A DNA stretch of 64,000 nt from Hybos culiciformis (Eukaryota > Arthropoda > Insecta > Diptera > Hybotidae), in NCBI GenBank assembly GCA_964007475.1, contig OZ023273.1, forward strand, positions 49,973,525-50,037,524, written 5' to 3'. Positions 1-10,948 of the stretch are shown in pieces; the first letter of the stretch is position 1; each line of letters opens with the position of its first letter. The notes beneath the pieces were generated by a model. The model searched no databases and was not told the DNA's origin. It was given only the letters and a program-made list of their open reading frames with translations. The position numbers and the translations under genes were made by a program.

Positions 1-29
1 CTTAGAATAGTTCTGATCTGAGGGGACGA
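1..29 (+). mobile_element. 3' end of a TA-type MITE (family A), cut by window start
   Basis: The first 29 bases match the right terminus of the two fuller copies at 217-638 and 47549-47954: the same stretch from CTTAGAATAGTTCTGATCT to GGGGACGA with one change. The base pair after the end is AA, not TA, so the target duplication is lost or mutated. The rest lies outside the window. Confidence 0.6.
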
Positions 30-216
30 AATGATCGGATCGAATATGCATTTTTTTATTCAGCTATGTTGAACCAAATACATATTTAAATAAAATTTAG
101 CATAATTCATAATTTTTCGTTAATGATTTAGATTATTTTAGATAGTCCCTTATATGTTGTAATTGTTAGATTGACGCCCTAAAAAGTTCATTATTTTCTT
201 TATATTTTTATTCATA

Positions 217-638
217 TCGTTACGTGAGATCCATTTATTTCAAAAACTGTTTTATTTACTTATTAGCTAGTCAGTACGGTTTCTGATGTGTGTGCAAAAA
301 CACGTGTTTGTTTAAATTGTTTTTCGTGTTCAAAACATAGGTACTACGAATAAATACAACATCCTTGCATAGGTAACTACGAAATAATCCTATGCCCAAC
401 ATATTTTTTTTACCGGCAAAACCATTGTATGACCACTTATTTGAAATTTAATTAGTTCTGAAAGAAGAGTATTTCATCCATTGCCCCTGTCAAAATGATT
501 GAAAAAGGATATAATTGTAGAATAAACTTTTTGGCATACATCACTTTCTTAAACAAATAAACAGTTTTTAATCTTAAAATGGCTCTCCTGTAAAATTTTA
601 AATTTTGGACTTAGAATAGTTCTGATCTCAGGGGACGA
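217..638 (+). mobile_element. TA-flanked MITE, family A copy 1
   Basis: This 422-base element is flanked by TA at 215-216 and 639-640. Its right end is TCTCAGGGGACGA; its left end is a decayed form of the complement (TCGTTACGTGAGA), with about ten bases of the TIR deleted. The interior is nearly identical to 47583-47954, including a block reading GGTTTCTGATGTGTGTGCA. No coding potential is seen. TA duplications and short TIRs fit a non-autonomous Tc1/mariner-type element; the superfamily call is inference. Confidence 0.75.
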
Positions 639-839
639 TATGTATATTATAATTCTATATATTAATAAGTTTTCAATTTAAAATTCATCTGAACTATAAT
701 AAATAATTAAAACTTATAACAACACAAAGAGTAATAAAATAATCTGAACCAATTTTGAGTTTGATTAAAATGGAATTTAATAAGTAAATAAATTTAAATG
801 TGGTTATTATTTATGTTCTTCAGTAAAAAAAAACATATG

Positions 840-1076
840 TGAGTCTCGGGACACACGGAAGAAGTGAAACTTCATGGCAAGTCGTATTTTCTGGGAAGGC
901 TAAATAAATATTTAAAATGGCCAAGTGCATATAAGATATGACGCCGATCGATTTTTTCGACGGCGACTAGTTGATTTTTGCCCTTCGAATGCTGCGGCCA
1001 GTCGACTTAAAATTACTTGTTTTGGGGAATTCGGCGGCTTAGAAAAAATTAAAACCCAGCGACTGCTTGTACCTTG
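840..1076. other. CG-richer island of unknown origin
   Basis: This stretch is richer in CG dinucleotides than its surroundings and is open on both strands (62 codons on minus, 78 on plus). Neither translation looks like a family I know, and no splice signal or good start context is evident. An old transposon fragment is the likeliest reading. Confidence 0.25.
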
Positions 1077-1458
1077 TTCGCATTCTAATTTAAATTCCAA
1101 TTATATTCCGGAAAACAAATTACCGTTCGCATTACAAAATTTGATGAGAAGTGGAATTTAAAAATTTAGAAAGAGAAAAAATTTTTGTTGTTGAAAATTT
1201 TGACTTTTAATCTCACTTTTTATCAATTTTATTTGGTTTTTTTTTTTTCATTTTACTCGAATTTGACAAAAAAAATTGTTGCCAACTATAATAAAATTTC
1301 AAAAAGTGAGTGAAAGTAACTATAAATATAGAATTTTAACCCTGACAAACTAGAATATGAAAGTGTAATATACAAATTCCGGAATATATTTTTATATGAA
1401 AAATCCAGTTCATTTTCCTGAAATATTCCGGAAAACAGCATATTCCACTAATGCGAAC
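1077..1458. mobile_element. Foldback MITE-like repeat, family B copy 1
   Basis: The left end GTTCGCATT with a TATTCCGGAAAAC block is repeated in inverse at the right end (GTTTTCC-type block, then TATTCCACTAATGCGAAC). The copy at 6731-7159 shares the ends and the middle motif (TTTGACAAAAAAA followed by a 'gccaac'/'accaac' segment). There is no open frame of note. I could not fix a target-site duplication. Confidence 0.5.
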
Positions 1459-1660
1459 ACCATATTAGAGATAAAAGCATTTAAAAATTCTAAAATACTT
1501 TTTAAGCTCAAAAAGTTTAGTGGCATAAAATTATTTCAAAATGGCTAGATTTATGGCAACACTGATTGCAGATGATTTCTACTATATTTTAAGCTGTAAA
1601 CACAATTCCGGTTATTAGCGACAATAATGTATGAAAAAACAGCAGCGTGGCTTAAATCAT

Positions 1661-2010
1661 GTGCAAAATTTTGCCTCGATTGGATACCGGAAATTTGATC
1701 TATTTTGACTTACTAAGTTTGGAGACCAGGTAGTGAAGTTTATATAAAGGTGTGTGTGTAATGCTAAAGTAAATTTCAGCTCGATTGGATACCGGGAAGT
1801 GGGTCATTTTTAACTTTGTAAGTTTGTGGAAAGTGCGGTGAAGATGTGTGTGTGTGTATGTCTGAATGTGTCGATGCCAAAGTGCATTGTCATCGACGAC
1901 AAAGCGATGTGCAAAATTTCAACACGATTGGATATCTTGAACTGGGTCAATTCTGACTTTCTAAGTTTGTGGAAACGAAGTGAAGTCAGTATAAAGAATT
2001 TAAAAAATAA
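1661..2010. repeat. Degenerate tandem repeat, about 3 units
   Basis: Three diverged units follow one another. Each contains a CGATTGGATACC-type core (near 1677, 1783 and 1926), then a TTTTGACTT / CTAAGTTTGT segment and a GTGAAG(T/A) segment, with GTGTGTGT runs between them. Unit spacing is roughly 105-145 bases. A 62-codon open frame crosses it but is explained by the repeat composition. Confidence 0.5.
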
Positions 2011-3319
2011 ATAAGTGAAGTTTTATGTATGTAGAATTAAAATTTATTTAAAATAATCGAAGTTTGAGGATTAGAAAGCAAATTTCTAACTAATTTTTTA
2101 TAATGCTGTATTTTTCTTTGTTTTTATGTAAAATATCAACTTAGGTAACCCCATCATGTCAAGTTGAAGTGGATCGAAAGCATGGCAATATTTTATGAGA
2201 TAATTTTTTATTTTTTTTTGTGCTTATAAAAAAATTCCGGGATCCCGGGAATATGAAAAATTTTGTCCCGGGATCCCGGGATTTGAAAATTGCGGGAAAT
2301 GAGAAGCCCTAGTACGTATATTTAAGAAAAATATATTGATGGTACAATAGAGAAAAAGTTTGGGAATCGCTGCTATAGTACAAAAAAATACTAAATACAA
2401 TTAATGGAGCTTTTAAACTTTAAAACATTTAATATATTTCTTATATTACCACTTTACTTGGGAAACTTTATTTGAAGAAGTTATTTCCATAAATGGATGC
2501 GGCATTAAATATTTAGATTATAAATTTTTTAAGATTTATATGTTTATGCTTATATATATGCATAGAGAGTGCGATACGGAATGCTGTAGAGAAATTTAAT
2601 ATAATAAATTTTTTTTAACGGATTTATGATAAAGTTGATAGACCATAACAAATAATAATAAATGAAAGTTAATAAAAACTGAATTGCATTTTTATGTCAC
2701 CATGAATTACTTCATTTCCAAACACTGAAAAGGTTTCGAGAAATTTAAATGTTAAATTATACAATATTTCTCAATAGATCCAATAGATCCTTTCGAAGAA
2801 TTAGCATCTTAAAACCCACAACTTAATCTCTGATATATTTTATGAAAAAAGTTTAATAAATTCTTGTAAAGTTTCAAATTTTCAAAAACAAAAAAGATAT
2901 ATTTTATTTAAATTACAAAGCTTTTATGTACTGATTTTATTAAGACGAAAAAGTAAAGCAAAAAGTTATAGAAAACTTTGAAAACCTGTGTAATTACGTA
3001 CTTTTTCGAAGGAATATTCTTTTACATTTTTCGGTACTCAAAGTAAATTTTAATTAACTTAGAATTATTTTTGGTGCATAAATTAGTTAGTTAATTAAAA
3101 AAATATTTAAACATAAGATGGGAATGCAATCAGTTTTGTCTCATTCTATTTATTATGAAATATTTTTTATAAATTTTTTGGTTTAAAAAGTGTTATTAAT
3201 AAAAGATGCAGATCTTTAACAACAAACACAGTTTACTACCCAGTTAGTTGAATTTATAATTAATCCAAATTTTCATAATATAATTCGTTATGAGAAACTC
3301 AAGCATATAGTAATTGAGG
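2011..3319. other. AT-rich spacer with a GC palindrome
   Basis: This is mostly featureless AT-rich DNA. The exception is 2236-2300, where CCCGGGATCCCGGG-like palindromes occur twice about 35 bases apart, followed by GAGAAGCCCT. That looks like the end of an old transposon, but no partner end was found. A weak exon candidate at 2669-2724 is listed separately. Confidence 0.4.
2669..2724 (-). CDS. Possible terminal exon (weak)
   Basis: On the minus strand a good acceptor (pyrimidine-rich, ending CCTTTTCAG) is followed by an open frame of 18 codons ending in TAA. If read after the exon at 8809-8871, with its GTAAAT donor used, the codon phase fits (A plus TG gives Met). One phase match has a one-in-three chance, and the exon is short. 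The simpler alternative is that the 8801-8871 exon is itself terminal. I do not recognise the product. Confidence 0.15.
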
Positions 3320-3327
3320 ATAGTGAT

Positions 3328-4000
3328 CAGGGCCGGTGCTACGATTGAAAAAAAAATTGGCGCTCCCCTGCGAAATAATTTTTTGGCGCTCAATATTCAA
3401 ACATAATGAATTTTTATGTTTTTTTTATTTATTTAATATAGATACAAAAACAAATAAAAATTACCAACTCATTGATAAACTAAATAACAAAACAAAATTA
3501 TAAAATAAAATAACGAAATAAAAAATAAATTATTATTTAAAATAAAAATAATAAATTAAAAATAATATTGCTTCATTATTATTATTAATTATTAAATTAA
3601 AACTTAATTTTCCTAGCTTTTACACTAGCAAAGTCATTAATTATATCCGATATATCTAATTGGTCAAGCAGCTCATGTTCAATTGATATAAGGGCAAGCC
3701 CAGAAATTCGTTGCTGTGACATGGTAGACCTGAGATATGTTTTTATTAATTTTAATTTAGAAAATGATCTCTCAGCACTTGCAATAGAAACTGGCAATGT
3801 TAGTAAAATTCTTAAACAAATGCTGTAAATTGTGAAAATTAAAAACAAACCTGCTGTAAATTGTGAAATTATATTAGTATTCGTAAATTCTTTAAAATTT
3901 AATGAAAATTTAATGAAAAGGGTTAATTTTTTTTTGGCGCCCCTTATAAGCTGGCGCCTCCCTGCCACGCAGCGCTTGCGGGGCTGTTTCGCCGGCCCTG
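3328..4000 (-). mobile_element. Internally deleted hAT element with perfect 8-bp TSD
   Basis: The termini CAGGGCCGGTG and CGCCGGCCCTG are inverse to each other. The element is flanked by the identical 8-base duplication ATAGTGAT at 3320-3327 and 4001-4008. An 8-base duplication and a CAGGG start are classic hAT features. At 673 bases it is far shorter than an autonomous element (typically 2.5-5 kb). It keeps only the 3' end of the transposase gene on the minus strand plus low-complexity filler at 3420-3600. It cannot move without a transposase supplied elsewhere. Confidence 0.9.
3597..3968 (-). pseudogene. hAT transposase C-terminal fragment (hATC dimerisation domain)
   Basis: The open frame of 123 codons encodes the hAT-family C-terminal dimerisation region. 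Residues about 58-110 carry the hallmark LPVSIASAERSFSKLKLIK segment followed by LRSTM, a second run with RISGLALISIEHEL, and an acidic end. The first 50 residues are not transposase-like; they read through deleted sequence near the element's right terminus, so the Met start is probably not the original one. The catalytic DDE core and the BED-type DNA-binding domain are missing. It is a remnant inside the 673-base element, not a working gene. The motif resembles ZMYM1 / 52-kDa-repressor type hAT proteins. Confidence 0.85.
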
Positions 4001-4583
4001 ATAGTGATACACAGATTATTATTCAATATAATAATTGACCATGTCGAAAATTTTTATTTAATTTTAAATTAATTACAATAATACAAAAGAATTTAAATCA
4101 ACTTAATTTTCCTATCCTATACGAGTAAATATTCTTTTTTCGTATTTTTAATTTATTCATTTTTCCAATAATTTTATAAAATGAAATATTTGCGGAAACG
4201 GACTGCAACTTTTTAATATTTTTTTTATTCAATAATGCATTTTAATTGACCATCTTATAATACAATTTTTATAGTCAGATCAGATCGTATCGAAATACGG
4301 AAATCTATTGAAAACTGAATTGTAAATTCCCATTAAATCCATTAGTAATTCAAAACATCAAAAAGATTTTATAATTTTGAGTAAATTCTTGTTCCTATGT
4401 ACTACTTAAATTTTTTGTTTTAATGAAATAATTCATTATTGAAGTCTGCTTATGAAATAAAAATTCCTTTTTATATTTTTGAAATTTTTAATATTAAGAT
4501 CAATATAATTTAACAGAGAAATTTTAAATTTGAACTGTTGTTTACTTCAATCAAACAATTAAACTATGAAATTGATTGTTATA

Positions 4584-6041
4584 TCTAATATATAAAATTT
4601 CCATGTCACAATGTTAGTTATCGTACTCCTCCGAAACGGCTTTACCGATTTTTACCAAATTTTATATGCGTATTCAGTAGGTCTGAGAATCGGTTACTAT
4701 CTATTTTCCATACCCCAGGGATCTCCTCCGGGGGCGGACTTCAAAAGTTCGTCGGATTTCAATCAAATTTTTTACGTAAAAAGAGGAAGTGATTACACAC
4801 AAATTCCGTAACAAAAAATTTGTTGACTTCCTACCCAGGAACCTCCTACCCAGGGACTTCTCATTGGGGCGGATTTTAAAAGTTCGTCCGATTTCATTCA
4901 AATTTTTTACGTAAAAAGAGAAAGTGATTACACACAAATTCCATCACAAAAAATTTGTTGACCTCCTACCCAGGAATCTCCTACCCAGGAATCTCCTACC
5001 CAGGAACCTCCTACCCAGGGACTTCCCATTGGGGCGGATTTTAAAAGTTCGTCCGATTTCATTCAAATTTGGTATGTAAAAAGAAGAACTGATTACAAAG
5101 AAATTCTGTAACAAAAATTTGCTGACCTCCTACGCAGGGACCCCCTACCCAAAGACAGCCCCTGGGGGCGGTTTTCAAAAGTTCGTCCGATTTCGTTCAA
5201 ATTTGGTATGTAAAAAGAGGAGCTGATTACACACAAATTTCGTAATAAAAAATTTGTTGACCTCCTACCCAGGGACCTCCTACCCAAAGACTTCAAAAGT
5301 TCGTCCGATTTCATTCAAATTTGGTATTTAAAAAGAGGAGCTGATTACACACAAATTTCGTAACAAAAAATTTGTTGACCTCCTACCATAGGGACCTCCC
5401 CTCGGGGCGGACTTCAAAAGTTCGTCCGATTTGATTCAAATTTGGTACGTAAGAAAAGGAACTGATTACACACAAATTTAGTAACAAAAAATTTGTTGAC
5501 CTCCTACCCTAGGGAGAGATTTCAAAAGTTTGTCCGATTTCATTTAAATTTGGTACATAAAAATGATTAAACACACGAATTTCGTAAGAAAAAATTTGGC
5601 CCCCTCTTCGAATATATAGAAATCAATTTCTTTATTACTAATAACTACAAAATATTAAAAACTAAACCACTCAACCGATCGTTTCGAAATTTACACCGTC
5701 TCTTTGTCTCGGGATCGTTATAGGCTATTTTAAATTTGAATGGCAACCTACCCAGAAATCCCTCTGCAAAAGTTCTTCCGATTTCATTCAAATTTGATTC
5801 ATAAAAAGAGGACATGGATAAAAACACAAATTTGGTTTGGTTTGGAAACCTGTTAAAGGGAAGGATATCATTCGATTTCATACAATTTAAGTGTTGAATA
5901 AGTAGAAATGATAAATATTAATTCTTAGATATTTTCCCAAATTTATAAAATAACTAACTCATATAATTGTTCATCAATCTGACAACAAAAATTTCACTTA
6001 AAACGTGTGTTTCACAACAACGTGTGTGCGGGTACAGCTAG
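4584..6041 (+). mobile_element. Helitron-like non-autonomous element
   Basis: The left end reads TCTAATATATAAAATTTCC, inserted after A. The right end reads GGGTACAGCTAG followed by T. A TC start, a CTAG end and A/T insertion fit Helitrons. Near the left end the sequence resembles the repeat tract common in insect non-autonomous elements (CTCCTCCGAAACGG, then ACCGATTTT). The interior is a minisatellite (separate entry) and a second similar tract at 5655-5740. No Rep/helicase is present. The hairpin expected just before CTAG is weak, so the superfamily call is tentative. Confidence 0.5.
4738..5800 (+). repeat. Minisatellite core, about 8 units of 110-165 bp
   Basis: Eight copies of a unit starting TTCAAAAGTTCGTCCGATTT lie near 4741, 4877, 5041, 5175, 5292, 5412, 5521 and 5766. 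Each unit continues through CAAATTTGGTA, AAAAAGAGG, GATTACACACAAATT and TTGTTGACCTCCTACCC. Unit length varies because a CCTACCCAGGGACCT block is itself repeated one to four times. Open frames on both strands here (4611-4811, 4701-4937, 5093-5314, 5645-5881) come from this repeat and are not genes. Confidence 0.85.
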
Positions 6042-6421
6042 TAATAATATATTTTTGTCACAATTTCACTTTTATTAAATACCCTATTAATAATATTTAT
6101 TGGATAAAAAGATATTTAAAGATATTTATTGGAATGTTTAAACGAGAAAATTTTGACTTTTTAATACTTAAAAATAATATTGCAAATATTTGTGAGCAAA
6201 TAAAAATTGAAAATAAATTGCATTTTATATAGCATTTTCTCTCTTTTTTTATATTAAATATTATAAAAAACATTAAATAGGTTCTTGTCTATATCTATGT
6301 CTATTATCTAGCTTTAATTTTACTTTAGTTCTACTATATAGTTTTTCAATTCCATAGTGACATACCTATTGTTAACAGAACTACATTATAAAAAAACACG
6401 AAATAGCTTTTGAGATTTAAA

Positions 6422-7806
6422 CAGGGTTCGAAAATTATCATTTTTGATAATCTTTTTTGATTAAAGTGAATCAAACGATTATCTTTTTCGTTTTGTCCTG
6501 TATTAAAAATGATCGTGATATTCCCCACTCACCAGTTTAAAAATATGAAACGAAAAACGAATATCATTATCAAATGATTTTTTTTAAATGTGTGTGATGA
6601 AAAAATCGAATTAGTGAAATAAAAATCTTTTGAAAGAATTAATATTTCACAAACAAATTTTTTTTCTTAAAAAAAAATGAGTACATAAATATTACAAGAG
6701 CCAAATTGATTTTTTTTAAATTTTCTTGTTATAAGTTATTTCCATTCGCCCAATATATCCCACATAAATTCCGTTATTTCACTTACCGTTTCCATTACAT
6801 TAAGTGGAATACGAAGTGGAATATATTGACATTTAAAAAAAAAAATAAATTTAATAATTTTTTTTTTATTACTTTTTCATACAAAAAAAAATTTATTTAA
6901 GTTTTTTTATTTATTTTTTTGTCACTTTGACAAAAAAATTTCTGACCAACCAAAAAATAATTTAAAAAAGTACCTAAAAATGTACTTTTTTTCATAAATT
7001 ATTTACTTTTTTTAATAAATTTGGAATCCGAACCCTAACTTAAGTAGAATATGAAAAAGGGAAATAGAAATACAGGAATTTATTTTTATATGGAAATTTA
7101 CCTGAAATATTCCGGAAAACTGAATATTCCACAAATATTCCACTAATAGAAATAGGTTATTATGTACCTACATAATAATATGTTTTTTTTTGTTCAGGTT
7201 GCTCAAAAATAAATAAAAACTTAACTTTCAAATTTATTTGAATGGGTTTTTCTCACCGATTTGTTAGTGACAATCTAGTTAATTTTTATTTTGTTACTAC
7301 TTTAATACTTTAATTTACTACTTTAATTTATTAATAAACGGAAATAGTTATGTTCATGTTTATTTCTCAATTAACATCTCTATCAAATACATTATTTTCT
7401 TTTTAATCTCAGCCATAATAACGTCCGTAACGTTAGGAAATACGAATTTAATTAAAGTAAAATAATGCATTTTATAATACGCATTTAAAAATATTACTCA
7501 TATTCTAAATTTTATTGCAATAAAAGAGAAAAACGGCATTTATTGTGTATGTATACTGCAAACCCATAAATAAATTCAACTTCCCACCAACTCATTTTTA
7601 TTATTTTTATTACAACGCATACAGTAAAACGAAAAAGAATATCAAACTCGTCAAAACATTTTAAGAAATCTTTTGATATTGAAAAATCAAATGATATTTG
7701 TGTTAGTAAAGTGAGTGATCATAATCATTCATAGTCAACATTATAAAAATTATCGTTTGATACATATCATTTGATTATTATCAAATGATATGATATTTCG
7801 TTCCCT
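6422..7806. mobile_element. hAT-like element with 8-bp TSD, nested insertion inside
   Basis: The 8-base repeat GATTTAAA flanks it at 6414-6421 and 7807-7814. The left end is CAGGGTTCGAAAA and the right end complements to AGGGAACGAAA, one base short. Both ends continue into sequence rich in ATCAAATGAT / TGATAAT motifs. The middle (6731-7159) is a second copy of repeat family B, so this host element came first. No transposase is recognisable. Confidence 0.65.
6731..7159. mobile_element. Foldback repeat family B copy 2, nested
   Basis: It shares the ends and central block of 1077-1458: an ATTCCGGAAAACTGAATATTCCAC-like right half (best seen at 7109-7150), and an inverse left half diverged at 6731-6830. 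It lies inside the 6422-7806 element. The 64-codon open frame at 6706-6900 crosses its left edge and is not a gene. Confidence 0.5.
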
Positions 7807-7863
7807 GATTTAAATATTTTAAATTTGAGAATTGTTGTTTTGGATTTGTATATGAATCAAATT

Positions 7864-8460
7864 GGTGGGGGCTCTTCAGCCGGACAATACTTTGTAAGTG
7901 ATGTCGCAATTACTGAGCATTTAGTGCTACGAAAACTAGAATTTTTGCTCTTCATAATTATATGTAGAAACAATTTTTTGAAGATTAGGCGAAAATTCCA
8001 AAATTTGAACCGAATTTTATTTCGTCGAATTTTGGAAAAGGGAATATGCTACCATTTAGTGCTTAATTTCTGCTTGCGTGTAGTGTACTTGGTGATGATT
8101 TGTTTTATCAAAAAAAAAAAAATGCCGCGCTATAGAATGGAAAAAATGTAACTTCGAAAAAAATTTCGCGCGCCGCAAATCCCACAACCAACCACCAGTT
8201 CGCATAATTTTTACATAATTTTGCAGAGCACAAATTCTAGTTTTTATAGCACAAATAGGCACAAATTAAGCACTAAATGACAGCATCATCATTTTTTCGA
8301 AATTCGAACCCGGCCAGGGAGTCCCCTTGACCCATGTTCGAAATTCGAAAATCAAAGTTTCTCAAAAAGCAAGCGAGCACAAATTCTAGTTTTTGTGGCA
8401 CTAATAGTCACAAATTAAGCACTAAATGCTCAATAATTGTCCGGCTGAAGAGCCTCCACC
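7864..8460. mobile_element. Long-TIR MITE with 9-bp TSD (MULE-like)
   Basis: This 597-base element is flanked by the identical 9-base repeat AATCAAATT at 7855-7863 and 8461-8469. Inverted arms of about 90 bases begin GGTGGGGGCTCTTCAGCCGG on the left and the complement of CCGGCTGAAGAGCCTCCACC on the right. They continue through GAGCATTTAGTGCT and AAACTAGAATTT. Long TIRs with 9-base duplications are typical of Mutator-like elements; that label is inference. The open frames at 7825-8151 and 8056-8262 lie across the arms and are not genes. Confidence 0.85.
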
Positions 8461-8800
8461 AATCAAATTGTTACAGTTAAAAAGAAAGCAAATTTTATTT
8501 CTATATGGTTATATAATAAGAAACAATAAATCTTTAAATAAAATATTGACTAAATTAATTTAAAAAATAAAATTAGCTTCTTGATAATATATTGTAAATA
8601 TTCAATTTATTCAGTACTCTCTAACTTAGTTGTTCTAAGTGTTTATTTATCCATGTTCGGCTTCTTAAACAAAAAATAATATTAATATGTTATAATAAAA
8701 TAAACAATTTTATTTTGAACTTTATACCCATACAGAATCTCATTCACTTACCTAAATTTAGTCCTTAATTATATAAAAGCTAAACTTTGATGTGTGCTTG

Positions 8801-8871
8801 TTATTTACTTTTGAATAGCAATGTTTGCGATTCAAGAAAGGCTGAGTACCAGGGTTGATGGAAGAGTGGAT
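8801..8871 (-). CDS. Candidate 3' exon of the minus-strand gene (alternative to 17833-17873)
   Basis: On the minus strand a TGTTACAG acceptor precedes a frame beginning with two bases AT and then CCACTCTTCCATCAACCCTG. It encodes 22 complete codons (start PLFHQPWYSAF, end LLFKSK) before TAA at 8801-8803. The two leading bases complete the codon left open by the exon at 18590-18717 (G plus AT gives Asp), so the phase fits. Codon use is balanced, unlike the surrounding AT-rich DNA. A possible poly(A) signal AATAAA lies about 90 bases downstream (near 8710). Alternatively a GTAAAT donor at 8808-8803 would make it an internal exon of 63 bases. I do not recognise the protein. A competing third exon lies at 17833-17873. 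Confidence 0.35.
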
Positions 8872-9545
8872 CTGTAACATTTTTAAAAATATTTACATTA
8901 AGTTCTATCAATTTATTGACTGTTTACGCAACGTAAAATTGGCGTGAATATATTAAATTTTTTAATAAATGTAAGAGTATTATTTCGATATATATCTTTT
9001 ATACAATAAATAACTACATCCACAATGCAAATCCTAATTTAATTTGATTTATTTTTCTAATTTACAACAAATTTAAATATAGTTTTATTTAACTGCAATT
9101 TATTTCAAATTTAGATAACTCAAAAAATCATAAAATGTTTCTTGTGGTATATAAAAATGGACTTTATGAGTATATCATGTACATAAGTAAGAATAAAGTA
9201 TTTTGAAATAAATAAAAATTTATCATTTCTACACTTATTATATAACTGAATTAGAACATTGTATAATATGGTTTATTCTCCAAATATATACCTACATATA
9301 ACATGTTTAAAATTAGGGTAACCCTCAATTAAAATTCGTTTAATTTCTTATGTTGTTTGTGCAATCGATGTTTTTCTTCTTTTTTTTTTTACATATACCT
9401 AAGAAAACCAGAGTTTAGTTGCCTTAAAATACATTATCAGGTTAAATTAGAATTTAAAACACATATGTACATTTTTTGTAACTTTAAAATATCTTATTTA
9501 TTGTATATAAGTTAACAATATCCTGTTTTTTTTATTTATTGTCAG

Positions 9546-9810
9546 GATCAATTTCATTTATGTCCTTCAGCAAATCTGAATCTGACATTTACAATACAAC
9601 CATAAATAATTCTAGGGTTTTTAAATAATTCTATATTCATGCACAATGCATCTTGCTTCAACTGCTGCTAAAACATCATCTTCCTAATAGTTAAATGTTC
9701 AAAGCATATTTTTTTAGCCTTAGTTACCTTACCGCCACGATTGTTATATTATAAATATTTGTACCATGTAATAATGGATGATGAAGATGAATGCAATGTT
9801 TTTGGTTGCT
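9546..9810 (-). pseudogene. Coding-like relic, family unknown
   Basis: Three short open stretches in different minus-strand frames have non-AT-biased codons: one starting NQKHCIHLHHPLLHG (9734-9810), one containing EDDVLAAVEARCIVHEY (about 9630-9690), and one reading MSDSDLLKDINEIDPDNK before a stop (about 9546-9600). Stops and frame changes separate them. The middle piece faintly recalls the C-terminal end of mariner-type transposases, but I cannot confirm that. A donor-like GTAAGG follows the first piece, but its phase does not fit the neighbouring gene. Confidence 0.2.
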
Positions 9811-10185
9811 AAACCGTATTATCATCTTTGTGTTCTTGTGCTAACCTTCTAAAATATCATTAAAATTATTCAACTGAGGTACAAGTGAATGAACGGACTG
9901 GAAGGAAATTAAAGAAAACAAAAATTATGTGGTGATTTAATTTTATTTTTTAGTTAAAAATGAATAATATAAAATTTGTATATAAATAAAATTAAGTTAT
10001 ATGTGCACTTTTTGCATGATTTTTTTGTTTGTAATGTAGCTACCGCAACATATATGATTTTTTTGTAATTTGGGAAATCAAATTGTAAAGTTATATTTCT
10101 TACATTAGATGAACTAAGCATGTTAGAAAACAAAAAAATCTAATCAACTGTATGAAAAAAGAAAAAAAATTTTTGTAGAATCTTA

Positions 10186-10232
10186 AGGCAGTTATGTAGA
10201 ATAGGCAGTTATGTAGAAGGCAGGTATGTAAA
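10186..10232. repeat. Short tandem repeat, 3 units of about 17 bp
   Basis: Three copies of GGCAGTTATGTAGAA-type units follow one another, the last with two changes. Confidence 0.6.
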
Positions 10233-10948
10233 ATAAGTAAAATATTTAATATTTTTTAAATAACAAAATATATAATAATATTAATAGGCATTCGACCGTA
10301 TCTATCTATGTATCAATCAGTAAGTAAAGACATCTATTGGAGTTAAAAGAAAATATAAAGTATAGAGACATCTTTTGGAATTTACATATTTTTTTTACAT
10401 ATTTTCCGGATAAAAAAAATCAATGAAAAAAACAATGTAAAATTCGAAAAAAATCATTGCAAACTACGCCAAAGAAACTCAATGTTTATTTTCATTACAG
10501 AATAACGAACAGGAAAAATTAATTGCAGCTTTTTCTGCTTCATTTTGGAAAAACTTGATTAAATAATCTTTTTCTCGTAAAAATGTAGCTGTACCTATAT
10601 AATTAGATTTAATTTAAATTTATTTTTAAAAAAAAACAGAAATATAAAAATGAAAAACGAGAAAAACCTTTAAAATTTTTATCACGAACTGGGCTCACTT
10701 GTTATGTTTTTTATATTTTTTTTTATTTTAAATTCCCAAGAAAGGTCAAAATTGGTAGATATTTTCTATAATTTTATTTGGTTTTGTTTTTAGTTTATTT
10801 AATTATTTTTCTTTTTGTTTTTTTTTAGTTTTTTTATTGGTTCATATTAAGATATTTGCTACCAGATATTAGGGATCTCAGTATGTGGTGTGATCATAAT
10901 TTTTGTTTTTAATTAGATCAAAACCAATGTTAATGATAATGACCTATA

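Larger units (their letters stand above)
8470..10948. other. AT-rich stretch, candidate exon and small relics only
   Basis: Apart from the exon candidate at 8801-8871, a coding-like relic at 9546-9810 and a short tandem repeat at 10186-10232, I see only AT-rich DNA with A/T runs. No other open frame, RNA gene or inverted repeat of note was found. Confidence 0.5.

Noticed and set aside
7825..8262. Frames at 7825-8151 and 8056-8262
   Set aside because: They lie in the arms and interior of the long-TIR element and on opposite strands of each other.
9734..9810. Exon of the minus-strand gene with a GTAAGG donor
   Set aside because: It would need one leading base and end in phase 0, which fits neither the exon at 18590-18717 nor that at 8801-8871.
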